The notes under the pieces: generated by a model | The model's input: only the letters and a program-made list of their open reading frames with translations | Database searches by the model: none | Told to the model about the DNA's origin: nothing | Part shown: positions 50,950 to 58,849 of the stretch, in pieces | Position numbering within the stretch: position 1 is the first letter of the stretch | Layout: each line of letters opens with the position of its first letter | Position numbers and translations under genes: made by a program | Source of the DNA: Bryobacterales bacterium | GTDB taxonomy: Bacteria; Acidobacteriota; Terriglobia; Bryobacterales; UBA6623 | Assembly (NCBI GenBank): GCA_022826925.1 | Contig: JAJDTX010000186.1 | Location: 43,047-107,046 of the forward strand | DNA: 64,000 nucleotides | Reading direction: 5' to 3'

Positions 50950-52200
50950 CTACGACGCGCTCGGTTCCAAACGCTGTAGAATCGCCTCGCCAACCAGTCT
51001 TTTCACCAGGGTCAGCTTTCCCTCCGCGTCCAGACAGTCAGGCAAGTCCTGAACGGCAAACTCGTCGGCTGCCATGGCGAATTGCAGCGCTGGCCACACA
51101 TGGGCCGGCAGTCTGAGCTCGTGCCCAGAAAAGCGCAACAGGCACGTCTCGCCCTCATTCTCGGCCTTGACGATCAGATCGACACGGCGTCTCACCCGCG
51201 AGCGGGGTGTCAGCGGGTCTTCGCGGAAACGCTGGCTCAACAAGTCGGTGAACAGCGGTACGTCGGCGGCCAACACTTCGTCCGAGAAGCGGCGCCAGAC
51301 AACATCCGGGTTGAACCGCGACCGCACTAGCGACAGCTTCTCGCCGAACAGGCGCTCCCGCTCGGCGGCCGAAAAGCCCTCGCTGGCGAACCGGTGGGGG
51401 AGATTCCGTCGCAGCGATTCTTCCTCGAGTGCCGCCGCGTTGACGCTTTCGACGAGGAACTCGGCCCACGTGAACGCGGTCAGCCCGAGCGTGATGTGCA
51501 GCGACGCCTGATCCGTGGAACGCGCCGAGTGCATCAGACCGCGCGGAAGGTACACGGCGCTGCCCGGGCCGAGTTCGAACTCTTCGCTGACATCGCCCGG
51601 GAGGGTTCCGCGCTCGAAGCGCTGGCCCCGTAGCGGCAATCTCACCTTGGTGTCGTAGATGGACCAGCGCTTCGTGCCACTGACTTGCAACACGAAGACG
51701 TCGTGAGTGTCCCAGTGCGGTGCGAATCCCTGCGCATCGGCAGGGGTGAGATACACGTTTGTCTGGACCCGCGAGGAGAAGCGCCTCCCGAGCGCGACAC
51801 ATAGCCGCGCCAGCGTCGGCACGCGCTCTTGGAGCTGGCGAAAGATCACGGTCGCACCGTCGTCGAAGAGCCTCGCGACCTCGAGCGGCTGGATCCTGCC
51901 GGCGCCGTTGGCGTAGTCGCCCCGGGAAACATCGCTATCGCCGCGCACCAAGCTGATATCGGGATGCTTGGCCGAGTGGGTTCCCAATACGTTGTCGAGA
52001 TCGGCCACAGAGAGGAGTTCGTCGTAATAGGGCGATGCCTTGCGCTGGATGTGAATCAAACGCTGCTCGTAGTAGTCTCTTTCGAACTCGGCTGTCGGCA
52101 GCGGGTCGATGAGCCAGGCGTACCAATCGCGTTCGATCGCCGGTCTCGATTCTCTGTAGTCGGTCATCATCAGAGCGTGCGGCGCGATGCGATCAACCAC
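50950..52200 (-). CDS. Cupin-4 (JmjC-like) Fe(II)/2-oxoglutarate oxygenase
   Basis: A 416-residue protein of the cupin-4 family (relatives: YcfD/RoxA, MINA53, NO66), which hydroxylate protein side chains. The iron-binding triad is visible: His162 and Asp164 (PHWDTHDVFVLQVSG) and His224 (LPRGLMHSARS); KRWSIYD after the first motif is also typical. A winged-helix-like C terminus follows, as in relatives that dimerise. The start may be GTG 52200 or ATG 52170/52167. It is divergent from a short Ser-Asp repeat Tat lipoprotein 132 bp away, and no ribosomal gene is near, so a dedicated protein substrate is possible. Family assignment is firm; substrate is inference. Confidence 0.85.
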   Translation of the reverse strand: MVDRIAPHALMMTDYRESRPAIERDWYAWLIDPLPTAEFERDYYEQRLIHIQRKASPYYDELLSVADLDNVLGTHSAKHPDISLVRGDSDVSRGDYANGAGRIQPLEVARLFDDGATVIFRQLQERVPTLARLCVALGRRFSSRVQTNVYLTPADAQGFAPHWDTHDVFVLQVSGTKRWSIYDTKVRLPLRGQRFERGTLPGDVSEEFELGPGSAVYLPRGLMHSARSTDQASLHITLGLTAFTWAEFLVESVNAAALEEESLRRNLPHRFASEGFSAAERERLFGEKLSLVRSRFNPDVVWRRFSDEVLAADVPLFTDLLSQRFREDPLTPRSRVRRRVDLIVKAENEGETCLLRFSGHELRLPAHVWPALQFAMAADEFAVQDLPDCLDAEGKLTLVKRLVGEAILQRLEPSAS

Positions 52201-52254
52201 GAACAGCCGCTGCGCCGTGGCCTTCGGATATCACGATCAAAGATCGCGCCAGGC

Positions 52255-52282
52255 TTGACAGCCAGGGCGAGCTTCCTATAGG
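52255..52282 (+). promoter_or_regulatory. Sigma-70-type promoter of the Ser-Asp repeat lipoprotein
   Basis: A perfect TTGACA (52255-52260) is followed after 16 bases by TATAGG (52277-52282), or after 18 by TAGGAT. A GGAGGA ribosome-binding site then precedes ATG 52333. A strong promoter for so small a gene suggests an abundant product. Confidence 0.6.
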
Positions 52283-52332
52283 ATATTCGCAAGCGCCTTG
52301 CCTTTTTGCCCTTATTGCAGCAGGAGGACGAT

Positions 52333-52686
52333 ATGCCCAGACCAGACAGCCACGCGCCTATCACCGATCGTCACGGGTCGCCGACCTCGCTGACAGACGA
52401 GGATATCACCACCGTCCGAGTCGATCGCCGCTCGTTTCTCTCGCGAGCGATCACGGCCGGGTCGGTGGCAGCGGGTGCCGCGCTGGCCACCGGCTGCGGC
52501 GGCGGGACCGACTCGGACAGCTCCGACAGCGAAGCCGAGGCGAGCGACTCAGACAGTTCCGATAGTGGCGCCCAAGGAATGGAGCCGGAGAGCTCCGACA
52601 GCGACGCCCCGGCAACGGATTCCGACAGTTCTGACAGCGCCCCCGAGGCGACGGACTCCGACAGTTCTGACAGCGGCTCCCAGTAG
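52333..52686 (+). CDS. Short Tat-type lipoprotein with Ser-Asp repeat domain
   Basis: A 117-residue protein I do not recognise as a named family. A leader of about 30 residues (with LTDEDITTVRV) precedes a twin-arginine motif (Arg32-Arg33, DRRSFLSRAITAGS) and a lipobox (LATGC, Cys55). The remaining 62 residues are five imperfect repeats of 11-13 residues built on (S/T)DSDSSDS plus a short Ala/Glu/Gly spacer (about 60-117), with no hydrophobic residue beyond Ala and one Met. The chain is therefore disordered, very acidic and probably exported. Its divergent neighbour is a cupin-4 oxygenase of a protein-hydroxylating family, so the repeats may be modified. Calcium binding or a surface-stalk role are alternatives. 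Confidence 0.75.
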   Translation: MPRPDSHAPITDRHGSPTSLTDEDITTVRVDRRSFLSRAITAGSVAAGAALATGCGGGTDSDSSDSEAEASDSDSSDSGAQGMEPESSDSDAPATDSDSSDSAPEATDSDSSDSGSQ

Positions 52687-53121
52687 GGAACACTCGCGGC
52701 CTCTGTCCGAAGTGGGCCGCTTACGAGCGTCGGGGGATTCGACCCCGAGCCCCGACAGGGCGTTGCCCTGCGCAGGATGACCGGAATTCTCCTGCCCGCC
52801 AGGTTTGGGGGACTGTCCTGTCCTGCGAGTTCCGGCAACGCCCAAGCGGGACAGATAGACAGGCTCGTGCGAGGATGCAGAAACGAACCCCGGCGCCGAT
52901 CGTACCGGAACTTTCGGGCGCGAAGACAGCGCCGCGCACTGGCAGTGCAGGTGGCGTCAGCCTCGCGCCCGCGCCCTTGCTTCGCATGACTCGAGGCAAG
53001 TGCTTCGCAAGCCCTTCTGGCTCGTTGCCGCTTCGGGCGCCGGCGATGCTGGTATCGTGCGAGAGCCCCTGAATGGCCTCCATTGCCTCAGTTCGCGCCC
53101 AGGCTGACGTTCTAGGTCTGT
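52687..53121. other. Intergenic region, 435 bp, no gene recognised
   Basis: I find no family-like frame, tRNA or intrinsic terminator. Open frames on both strands have compositions expected of GC-rich non-coding sequence. Confidence 0.4.
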
Positions 53122-54312
53122 ATGCCGACATCCAAGCGCACGCGACCCGGTAGTCGGTGGTTCGGCCGCCGCTTGGCGTTCAGACTGCACGGCTGGTGTG
53201 GATTCCTTCTCTCGATCCTGCTGTTCGTGATTTGCCTGAGCGGGACACTTGCGGTGGTCGGCCACGAGATCGATTGGCTGCTCAATTCGGACATGCGCGT
53301 CGCGCCGCGGAGCGGGCCGACCGCGTGGTCGGCCATCCACCGCAACGTGCGGGCGCTGCATCCAGAGGCGCAGGTGCTGTGGCTGGGGGCTCCCGTCGGG
53401 GCGGGGTTTGCAGCCGAGGCAGTGATTCGGCGGCACGACCTGAAGCAGCCCTGGAGGGTGTACGCTGACCCCCGCTCGGGAGAGATCCAGGGGGAGGCAA
53501 GTTGGCTTACCGCCCAGCGCTTCCTGCGCGATTTCCACATGTACTTGTTCACGCCCTACTGGGGCAAGTACATCGTCACCGTCTTCGGGTTGATCATGGC
53601 CGTCTCGGTGGTTACCGGGATCATCGTCTATCGCAAGTGGTGGAAGGGCTTCTTTACCTGGGAGCGCAAGCGCGGGGCCCGCATTCTTTGGGGCGGAGCG
53701 CACAAGCTCCTCGGGGTCTGGTCGCTGTGGTTCGTAGCCTTGATGGCGATTACCGGGACTTGGTACTTCGCAGAAGAGCTCCTCTTTGACTTCACGGATT
53801 TCGCATACATCGGCACCCCGACCCTTGACGACCAGCAGCTGAATGCATACGGAGCGGCCGCGCCCTTGGCAGACCTCGACACGGTCGCGGAGAGTGCCAG
53901 GCGGGAAATCCCCAGCCTGCGGGTCGCCATCATCAGGCTCCCGGCGAGCAACAAGGACGTGATCAGCGTGCAAGGGCAGACGGACGCGATCTTGGTCCGC
54001 GACCGCGCCAACAAGGTCAATTTCCACCCCTTTAGCGGCGACTTGGTGAGCGTCCAGCTCGCGCAGGACCTCTCGCCGGCTCGGCGCTGGGTCGACACGG
54101 CCGACCCGCTTCACTTCGGCGACTTCGGCGGCATCCTGAGCAAGCTGATCTGGTTCGGATTCGGTCTAGCGCTCAACGCCATGATTCTCACCGGGGCCTG
54201 GTTGTATCTGCGGCGGGTTCGGCGACTCGCGGAGCGCAGCGAAGTCGCACAGGCCTTGGACGGGATTCCCGACGAGGCAGCAGCTGCGGCGGAGGCACTG
54301 CCGCATGGGTAG
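53122..54312 (+). CDS. PepSY-associated transmembrane protein
   Basis: A 396-residue inner-membrane protein of the PepSY-TM (DUF3526/'iron-regulated membrane protein') group. It has four clear hydrophobic segments: about 26-46 (FLLSILLFVICLSGTLAVV), 150-172, 195-220 (LLGVWSLWFVALMAITGTWY) and 350-372, with PepSY-like periplasmic regions between (FHMYLFTPYWGKYIV, DPRSGEIQGEASWLTAQRFL). Members are often linked to metal or siderophore uptake and flavin reduction of ferric complexes, but no siderophore gene is next to it. The following small gene overlaps its end by 8 bp. Confidence 0.8.
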   Translation: MPTSKRTRPGSRWFGRRLAFRLHGWCGFLLSILLFVICLSGTLAVVGHEIDWLLNSDMRVAPRSGPTAWSAIHRNVRALHPEAQVLWLGAPVGAGFAAEAVIRRHDLKQPWRVYADPRSGEIQGEASWLTAQRFLRDFHMYLFTPYWGKYIVTVFGLIMAVSVVTGIIVYRKWWKGFFTWERKRGARILWGGAHKLLGVWSLWFVALMAITGTWYFAEELLFDFTDFAYIGTPTLDDQQLNAYGAAAPLADLDTVAESARREIPSLRVAIIRLPASNKDVISVQGQTDAILVRDRANKVNFHPFSGDLVSVQLAQDLSPARRWVDTADPLHFGDFGGILSKLIWFGFGLALNAMILTGAWLYLRRVRRLAERSEVAQALDGIPDEAAAAAEALPHG

Positions 54313-54733
54313 CTGGAAGTATCCGCAACTGCTGGTCTTGGCGCTGAGCATCGGCTTGGCGGCCCTGTTCTGCATAGACGTGGCCCGACCGCCGGAGTCC
54401 GTTGAGGTCTACAGCGGAGACTTCGGGCCGTGGCGCCTGCGGCTCGCCGCCCGCGAGCGGGCCGCTCCCGGCGAGACGCTGGTGCTTACTGCGTGGATCA
54501 GCAGTCCTCGGGCGCGGCCCAATTTCAGGCGGCTTCAGATCAGCGTCGCTGCATCGCCGGAGCCGGTGACAGCGAACATGTTTGGCACCGGGCTGGCTCG
54601 CAGCGGGAAGCTCCGGCTGCCCTCCAGCGTGGGAAGGGGGACGCAGGTCCTGCTGCGAGCGGAGCTCTGGAACGGCACCGCGGTGACCAAGAAGATTCCG
54701 GCCGCGCCTCTGCTGGAGGGAGCGGCCCCCTGA
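54305..54733 (+). CDS. Membrane-anchored hypothetical protein
   Basis: A 142-residue protein of unknown family. One N-terminal hydrophobic segment (LLVLALSIGLAALFCIDVA, 9-27) anchors or exports it; the rest is a small, beta-strand-rich domain (WRLRLAARERAAPGETLVLTAWI onward). Overlap of 8 bp with the PepSY gene indicates co-translation, so it is probably an accessory of that membrane protein. Confidence 0.7.
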   Translation: MGSWKYPQLLVLALSIGLAALFCIDVARPPESVEVYSGDFGPWRLRLAARERAAPGETLVLTAWISSPRARPNFRRLQISVAASPEPVTANMFGTGLARSGKLRLPSSVGRGTQVLLRAELWNGTAVTKKIPAAPLLEGAAP

Positions 54734-54821
54734 GCAAGGCGATTTCGGCAGGCCTGCACTTGTGCCAGAACTTGCTAACGGTTCGCGTTGGCGGGACAAT
54801 GCGTGAAAGCTAGCGCCGGAG

Positions 54822-55988
54822 ATGAGACGTTACTACTTCGACCACAACGCTACGACGCCCGTGGATCCCCGCGTGCTGGAAGCGATGCTGCCGTACTTCG
54901 GACCCGAGTACGGCAACGCATCCAGCTTGCACAGATTTGGGCAAGACGCGCGCCAAGGAGTGGAGTCGGCTCGACGCCAGGTCGCGGCTCAGCTTGGATG
55001 TGACGCGAAGGATGTCGTGTTCACCAGCGGGGGGACAGAAGCCGACAACCTGGCGGTGTTCGGCACGGTCCGGTCGGCCCCCGGGCCGTCGCGCCATGTT
55101 GTCACGACCCAGATCGAGCATCCCGCCGTGCTCAACGCCTGTGAGCAACTCGAGCGCGAGGGCGTGGAGGTGACCTACCTGCCGGTGTCCGGCGAGGGCA
55201 CCGTCGCGCCGGACGACGTGCGTGCAGCTGTGCGCTCCGACACCGTCCTGATCACGGTGATGCACGCCAACAATGAACTCGGCACCATGCAGCCGATCGA
55301 GGAGATCGCGTCAATCGCTCGCGAGGCAGGCGTTCCGCTTCACACCGACGGCGTGCAGAGCTTCGGCAAGGTGCCGACCCGGGTCGAGGAACTGGGGGTG
55401 GATTTCTTCAGCTTGAGCGCTCACAAGATCTACGGCCCCAAGGGTGCCGGGGCGCTCTATGTGCGGCGGGGCCTCCAACTCGCCAAAGTGCAGTACGGCG
55501 GCAGTCACGAACGGGATCGCCGTCCGGGCACTGAGAACGTGCCAGGCATCGTCGGTCTTGGCGCTGCCGCCGAGCTGGCGGGATCGGATCGGGAAGACGA
55601 GAACGCGAGGGTCGGCCGGTTGCGGGACCGTTTCGAGCGCGAGCTGCTCAGCGCCGTTCCGGACGCGCACGTGCACGCTCTGAATTCTCCGCGCCTGCCG
55701 ACCACATCGAGCGTGCGGTTCGACCATGCCGAGTCGGAACCGCTGCTGATCTCCCTGGACCTGCAGGGATTTGCGGTCTCGAGCGGATCAGCCTGCTCCA
55801 GCGGGGCAGTGAAGCCGTCTCACGTGCTCACCGCCATCGGCCTGAGCCGCGATCAGGCCAAGTCGACGCTGCGCTTCTCTCTGGGGAGACAGACTGACGA
55901 AGAGCAGGTGGGCGCGCTGCTGGCGGCGTTGCCTGACTTGGTGGAGCGCCTCAGAATCCTCTCCCCGAGCTGGGCTGGGACCGCCTGA
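54822..55988 (+). CDS. Cysteine desulfurase (NifS/IscS family)
   Basis: PLP-dependent class V aminotransferase fold, 388 residues, which removes sulfur from cysteine for iron-sulfur clusters or thiolated molecules. PLP-binding Lys202 (SLSAHKIYGPKG), His100 (IEHPAV), Asp176 (HTDGVQ) and the persulfide Cys325 in SSGSACSSG are visible, and the opening YYFDHNATTPVDPRVLEAML is standard. The SSGSACSSG loop is the form seen in IscS/NifS-type enzymes. No iscU or regulator accompanies it, so the specific acceptor is unknown; mnmA-linked or general IscS roles are both possible. Confidence 0.93.
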   Translation: MRRYYFDHNATTPVDPRVLEAMLPYFGPEYGNASSLHRFGQDARQGVESARRQVAAQLGCDAKDVVFTSGGTEADNLAVFGTVRSAPGPSRHVVTTQIEHPAVLNACEQLEREGVEVTYLPVSGEGTVAPDDVRAAVRSDTVLITVMHANNELGTMQPIEEIASIAREAGVPLHTDGVQSFGKVPTRVEELGVDFFSLSAHKIYGPKGAGALYVRRGLQLAKVQYGGSHERDRRPGTENVPGIVGLGAAAELAGSDREDENARVGRLRDRFERELLSAVPDAHVHALNSPRLPTTSSVRFDHAESEPLLISLDLQGFAVSSGSACSSGAVKPSHVLTAIGLSRDQAKSTLRFSLGRQTDEEQVGALLAALPDLVERLRILSPSWAGTA

Positions 55989-56007
55989 CGGCGCCCCGCC
56001 GGGCGGA

Positions 56008-57606
56008 TCACTCGAACAGGCCGAACGCGAACACTCCGGCTTTGGTGGTGATCGCGACGTATTGGCGGCCGCCAGCTTCAAACGTGACCGGGGAAGCTCG
56101 GATGGTCCCGCCAGTGTTGAAGTGCCACAGTACCTCGCCCGTATTCGCGTCGGCGGCCATGAAGCTGCCATCGCGGCTCCCGAAGAACACCAGTCCGCCC
56201 GCTGTCGCCATCGCCCCTGCAAACATCACCTCTTCGCTCTCCACGCCGAGTAGCGGCACTTCCCAGGCGATGTCCCCGGTGGCAACCTCGATCGCCCGCA
56301 GGTAGTTCTTAGCGCCGGTCTCCTGGTGATTGATGCTGTGACCGGTGCGGTAGTAGACGCCGCACGCGTCTCGCGACATCACGTAGAGCAGCCCCGTGCC
56401 GGGATGATAGGTCGGCGACTGCCAATTGGTGCCGCCGTGGATGTCGGGGCAGACATAAGACCCGCCAGGGCTGGGAGCGCTCTCTGGCTTGGGGACCGGG
56501 CGGCCTTCCGGAGTGAATTTCTCCAGCCATGTCTCCTTGGCGAAGGCGGTGCCACGCAAGAACTTCCCGGTCGTTCGATCCAAGACGTACAGAAAAGCAT
56601 TCCGGTTGGGGTGTAGCAGCAGCTTGCGCGTCGCGCCGTCCCATTCGGCGTCGACCAACACTGGCGTTTGGTTGGCATCCCAGTCGTGCTCGTCATGCGG
56701 CGTGTACTGGAAGTGCCAGACGAGTTCCCCATCGTCTGGGCGCAGGGCCAGCAGGCTGGCCGTGTAGAGGTTGTCGCCCAAGCGGTCGCGGCCGTCGAAA
56801 TCCTTGGGGCCCGGATTGCCGGTCGGCCAGTACAGCAGGTCCAACTCGGGATCGTACGTTCCGCTAGTCCAAGGCGTTCCGCCGCCGGCCTTCCACGAAT
56901 CGTTCTCCGGCCACGTCTCCGAGCCGGGCTGTCCGGGGGCGGGAACCGTGTAGAAGCGCCACTCTCGCTTGCCGGTCTCGGCGTTGAATGCGTCCAGGTA
57001 GCCGCGAATACGCCCCGTGTCGCCGCCGCGTATGCCCATCATGACCCGATTCTTGGCGATGATCGGCGCTCCGGTGGACCCGAAGCAGGGTTGCTCGTCA
57101 GGGTCGGTCACTTGCGAGCGCCACAACATCGCTCCGTTGCGGCTGTCGAGCGAGACCACGTAGCAGTCGGGCGTGCCGAGATAGAGGCGGTTGCCGGAAA
57201 TGCCGAAGCCCCGGGTCCAGTTCGGGGCCGGGTTGTCACCTCTGCGGCCGTAGGGGTAGTCGAAGCGCCAGATCGAGCGCCCGGACGTCGCGTCGATCGC
57301 GAAAGCTCGCATTCCGCCGGCCGTGAGATACATCACGCCGTCACGGACAAGCGGCGTGGCCTCGGTGCGAGGCTGCGGCGGGCTGTATTGGAAGACCCAC
57401 TTGGGCACGAGGCGGGCGACGTTCTCGCGGTTGATCTGGTCCAACTCCGAGAAGCGCCGGCCGGTGTTGTCGCGGTCGTAGCTGAGCCAGTTCGCCGGGT
57501 TCTTGTAGCGCTCTTCCAGCGCTTGGGCCGAGGCGCTGGCCGGCACGAGCAATGCGAGCAACAGCAGCGGCGCCGTCATGCGGGGAACAAGCCGAGTCGG
57601 GTGCAT
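56008..57606 (-). CDS. Secreted PQQ-dependent dehydrogenase (quinoprotein)
   Basis: A 532-residue eight-bladed quinoprotein with a signal peptide (PLLLLALLVPASASA). Tryptophan-docking repeats are clear (ATSGRSIWRFDYP, SRNGAMLWRSQVT, AETGKREWRFYTV, DDGELVWHFQYTPHDEHDW, ANTGEVLWHFNTGG). The PHDEHDWD segment near residue 305 contains the Asp/Glu expected of PQQ alcohol dehydrogenases. The vicinal Cys-Cys pair of methanol dehydrogenase is missing. It lies 11 bp after a diheme cytochrome c gene, its likely electron acceptor. Substrate, an alcohol or sugar, cannot be fixed from sequence. Confidence 0.88.
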   Translation of the reverse strand: MHPTRLVPRMTAPLLLLALLVPASASAQALEERYKNPANWLSYDRDNTGRRFSELDQINRENVARLVPKWVFQYSPPQPRTEATPLVRDGVMYLTAGGMRAFAIDATSGRSIWRFDYPYGRRGDNPAPNWTRGFGISGNRLYLGTPDCYVVSLDSRNGAMLWRSQVTDPDEQPCFGSTGAPIIAKNRVMMGIRGGDTGRIRGYLDAFNAETGKREWRFYTVPAPGQPGSETWPENDSWKAGGGTPWTSGTYDPELDLLYWPTGNPGPKDFDGRDRLGDNLYTASLLALRPDDGELVWHFQYTPHDEHDWDANQTPVLVDAEWDGATRKLLLHPNRNAFLYVLDRTTGKFLRGTAFAKETWLEKFTPEGRPVPKPESAPSPGGSYVCPDIHGGTNWQSPTYHPGTGLLYVMSRDACGVYYRTGHSINHQETGAKNYLRAIEVATGDIAWEVPLLGVESEEVMFAGAMATAGGLVFFGSRDGSFMAADANTGEVLWHFNTGGTIRASPVTFEAGGRQYVAITTKAGVFAFGLFE

Positions 57607-57617
57607 TGCAGGATCAC

Positions 57618-58517
57618 TCAGTAGTTTCCGAAGCCGCGTCGCACGGGTACGAACGGATCCCGCTGGCGGTCTAGGAAAGCTAGCAGGTCTTGCACTTCTT
57701 CAGGCCCGAGACGCTGCCCGTAGTCTGCGGGCATCTGCGACCGTTGCGGCGTGTGCACCGAGCGCAGCTGCTTCCGCTGGAACGTCTTGATGCCGCCATC
57801 GGCGGTCATCAGCAGCAATGTAAACGAGTCTTCGTTCTTCAGCACTCCTTCCAGCGTTTCGCCGCCCGCCGTCTCGACTACCACGGTGCCAAAGCCCTCG
57901 GCCAGTTCGGCGTTTGGGTCCAGCAAATCCTCTCGGATCTTGGCGCTGTTGCGCCGAACTCCGACCGAATCCAAGGGCGGCCCGAGGAATCCGCCCGCGC
58001 CGTTGACGACATGGCAGCCCGCGCAGCCGGCTCGTTGAAAGACTGCTTGTCCGGCCGCGACATCCCCCGGGACTGGAGGCTGCTCGGCGGGATGAGCCAA
58101 GCTGCGAAGGTAGGAAACGAGCTGCCAGAGGCGCTCTTCCGGCAGATCGGGCTGGGGCGGCATGTCCGTGCCGGGAATGCCGGCGCGGATAAGCTTGAAC
58201 AGGCCCGCCTCGGAACCTCTGCTCACGCTCCTGGCGACTGCGAGGTTGGACGCCATGGCACCCTCTGCCTGCTGGCCGTGGCACACCGCGCAGCGCTCGT
58301 GAAACAATTCGTCTCCGGCTTCAACCGCCGCGGCGTCGCGGCCCAAGGGGTTGCGCGACTCGGTCGGCTCCTGAGCGGACCGTTGCGCTGCAGCGGGAGC
58401 CAGCGCCAGCAGCATGGCTAGTGACACAAACGCCGCAATTCGCGGCGTCCGCAACCTGCCGCTCTTGCGAGATCCTTGCCGGCCCGTGATGGGTGGCGGT
58501 GCGCCCGCTCTACCCAT
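57618..58517 (-). CDS. Secreted diheme cytochrome c
   Basis: A 299-residue exported protein with two class I heme motifs, CAVCH near residue 76 and CAGCH near 165. The first domain has LIRAGIPGTDMPPQPDLPEERL, including the methionine ligand; the second is followed by DSVGVRRNSAKIREDLLDPNAEL, a motif found in heme domains fused to or paired with PQQ dehydrogenases. A signal peptide (RIAAFVSLAMLLALAPAAA) sits about 26 residues into the predicted ATG start at 58517; a later start is possible. First gene of the cytochrome-PQQ dehydrogenase pair. Confidence 0.85.
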   Translation of the reverse strand: MGRAGAPPPITGRQGSRKSGRLRTPRIAAFVSLAMLLALAPAAAQRSAQEPTESRNPLGRDAAAVEAGDELFHERCAVCHGQQAEGAMASNLAVARSVSRGSEAGLFKLIRAGIPGTDMPPQPDLPEERLWQLVSYLRSLAHPAEQPPVPGDVAAGQAVFQRAGCAGCHVVNGAGGFLGPPLDSVGVRRNSAKIREDLLDPNAELAEGFGTVVVETAGGETLEGVLKNEDSFTLLLMTADGGIKTFQRKQLRSVHTPQRSQMPADYGQRLGPEEVQDLLAFLDRQRDPFVPVRRGFGNY

Positions 58518-58849
58518 GTTCGGTGCGCTCGCTCCGGCTGGAGCAGCCGTCGCGAGGAGCGTCGGCAACCTGCCAACGCCTGGCCCGGGCGGACAGTTCA
58601 CAGCATGAGCATACCAATGCTCGACGATGCACATAGGGCGTAGCGACAGGTTCGGCTGTTGGTTGCCGCATTTGCGTCCATGGGCAGGAATGCTTCCGCG
58701 AATCACACCTACTCGCCGAGAATGCATGATATACTTCCGGCGGCTAGGCCGGGGGCAGGGGTGTCCATCGATCTAGCAGTGTGTCAGTCGCGGCCGGCGA
58801 GGCCCCCTCGCGCGGGGTGTGTTCGCCGCAGGTGTTGAGGTGATTCAAA
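58518..58849. other. Divergent intergenic region of cytochrome c and TonB receptor
   Basis: Holds both promoters. On the plus strand TATACT (58730-58735) is a likely -10, giving a leader of about 108 bases. The leader carries GCGAGG-CCC-CCTCGC (58797-58811), a perfect 6-bp hairpin, before a GAGGTGAT ribosome-binding site and ATG 58850. Confidence 0.45.
58607..58622. repeat. Perfect inverted repeat between divergent genes
   Basis: GAGCATACCAATGCTC has 6-bp arms around a 4-base loop and lies 90 bp upstream of the cytochrome c start, a plausible operator for either divergent unit. Confidence 0.35.

Noticed and set aside
52500..52680. Tandem DNA repeat or CRISPR-like array
   Set aside because: The periodicity comes from coding of Ser-Asp repeats in one intact frame; repeat units vary in length and sequence and no spacers exist.
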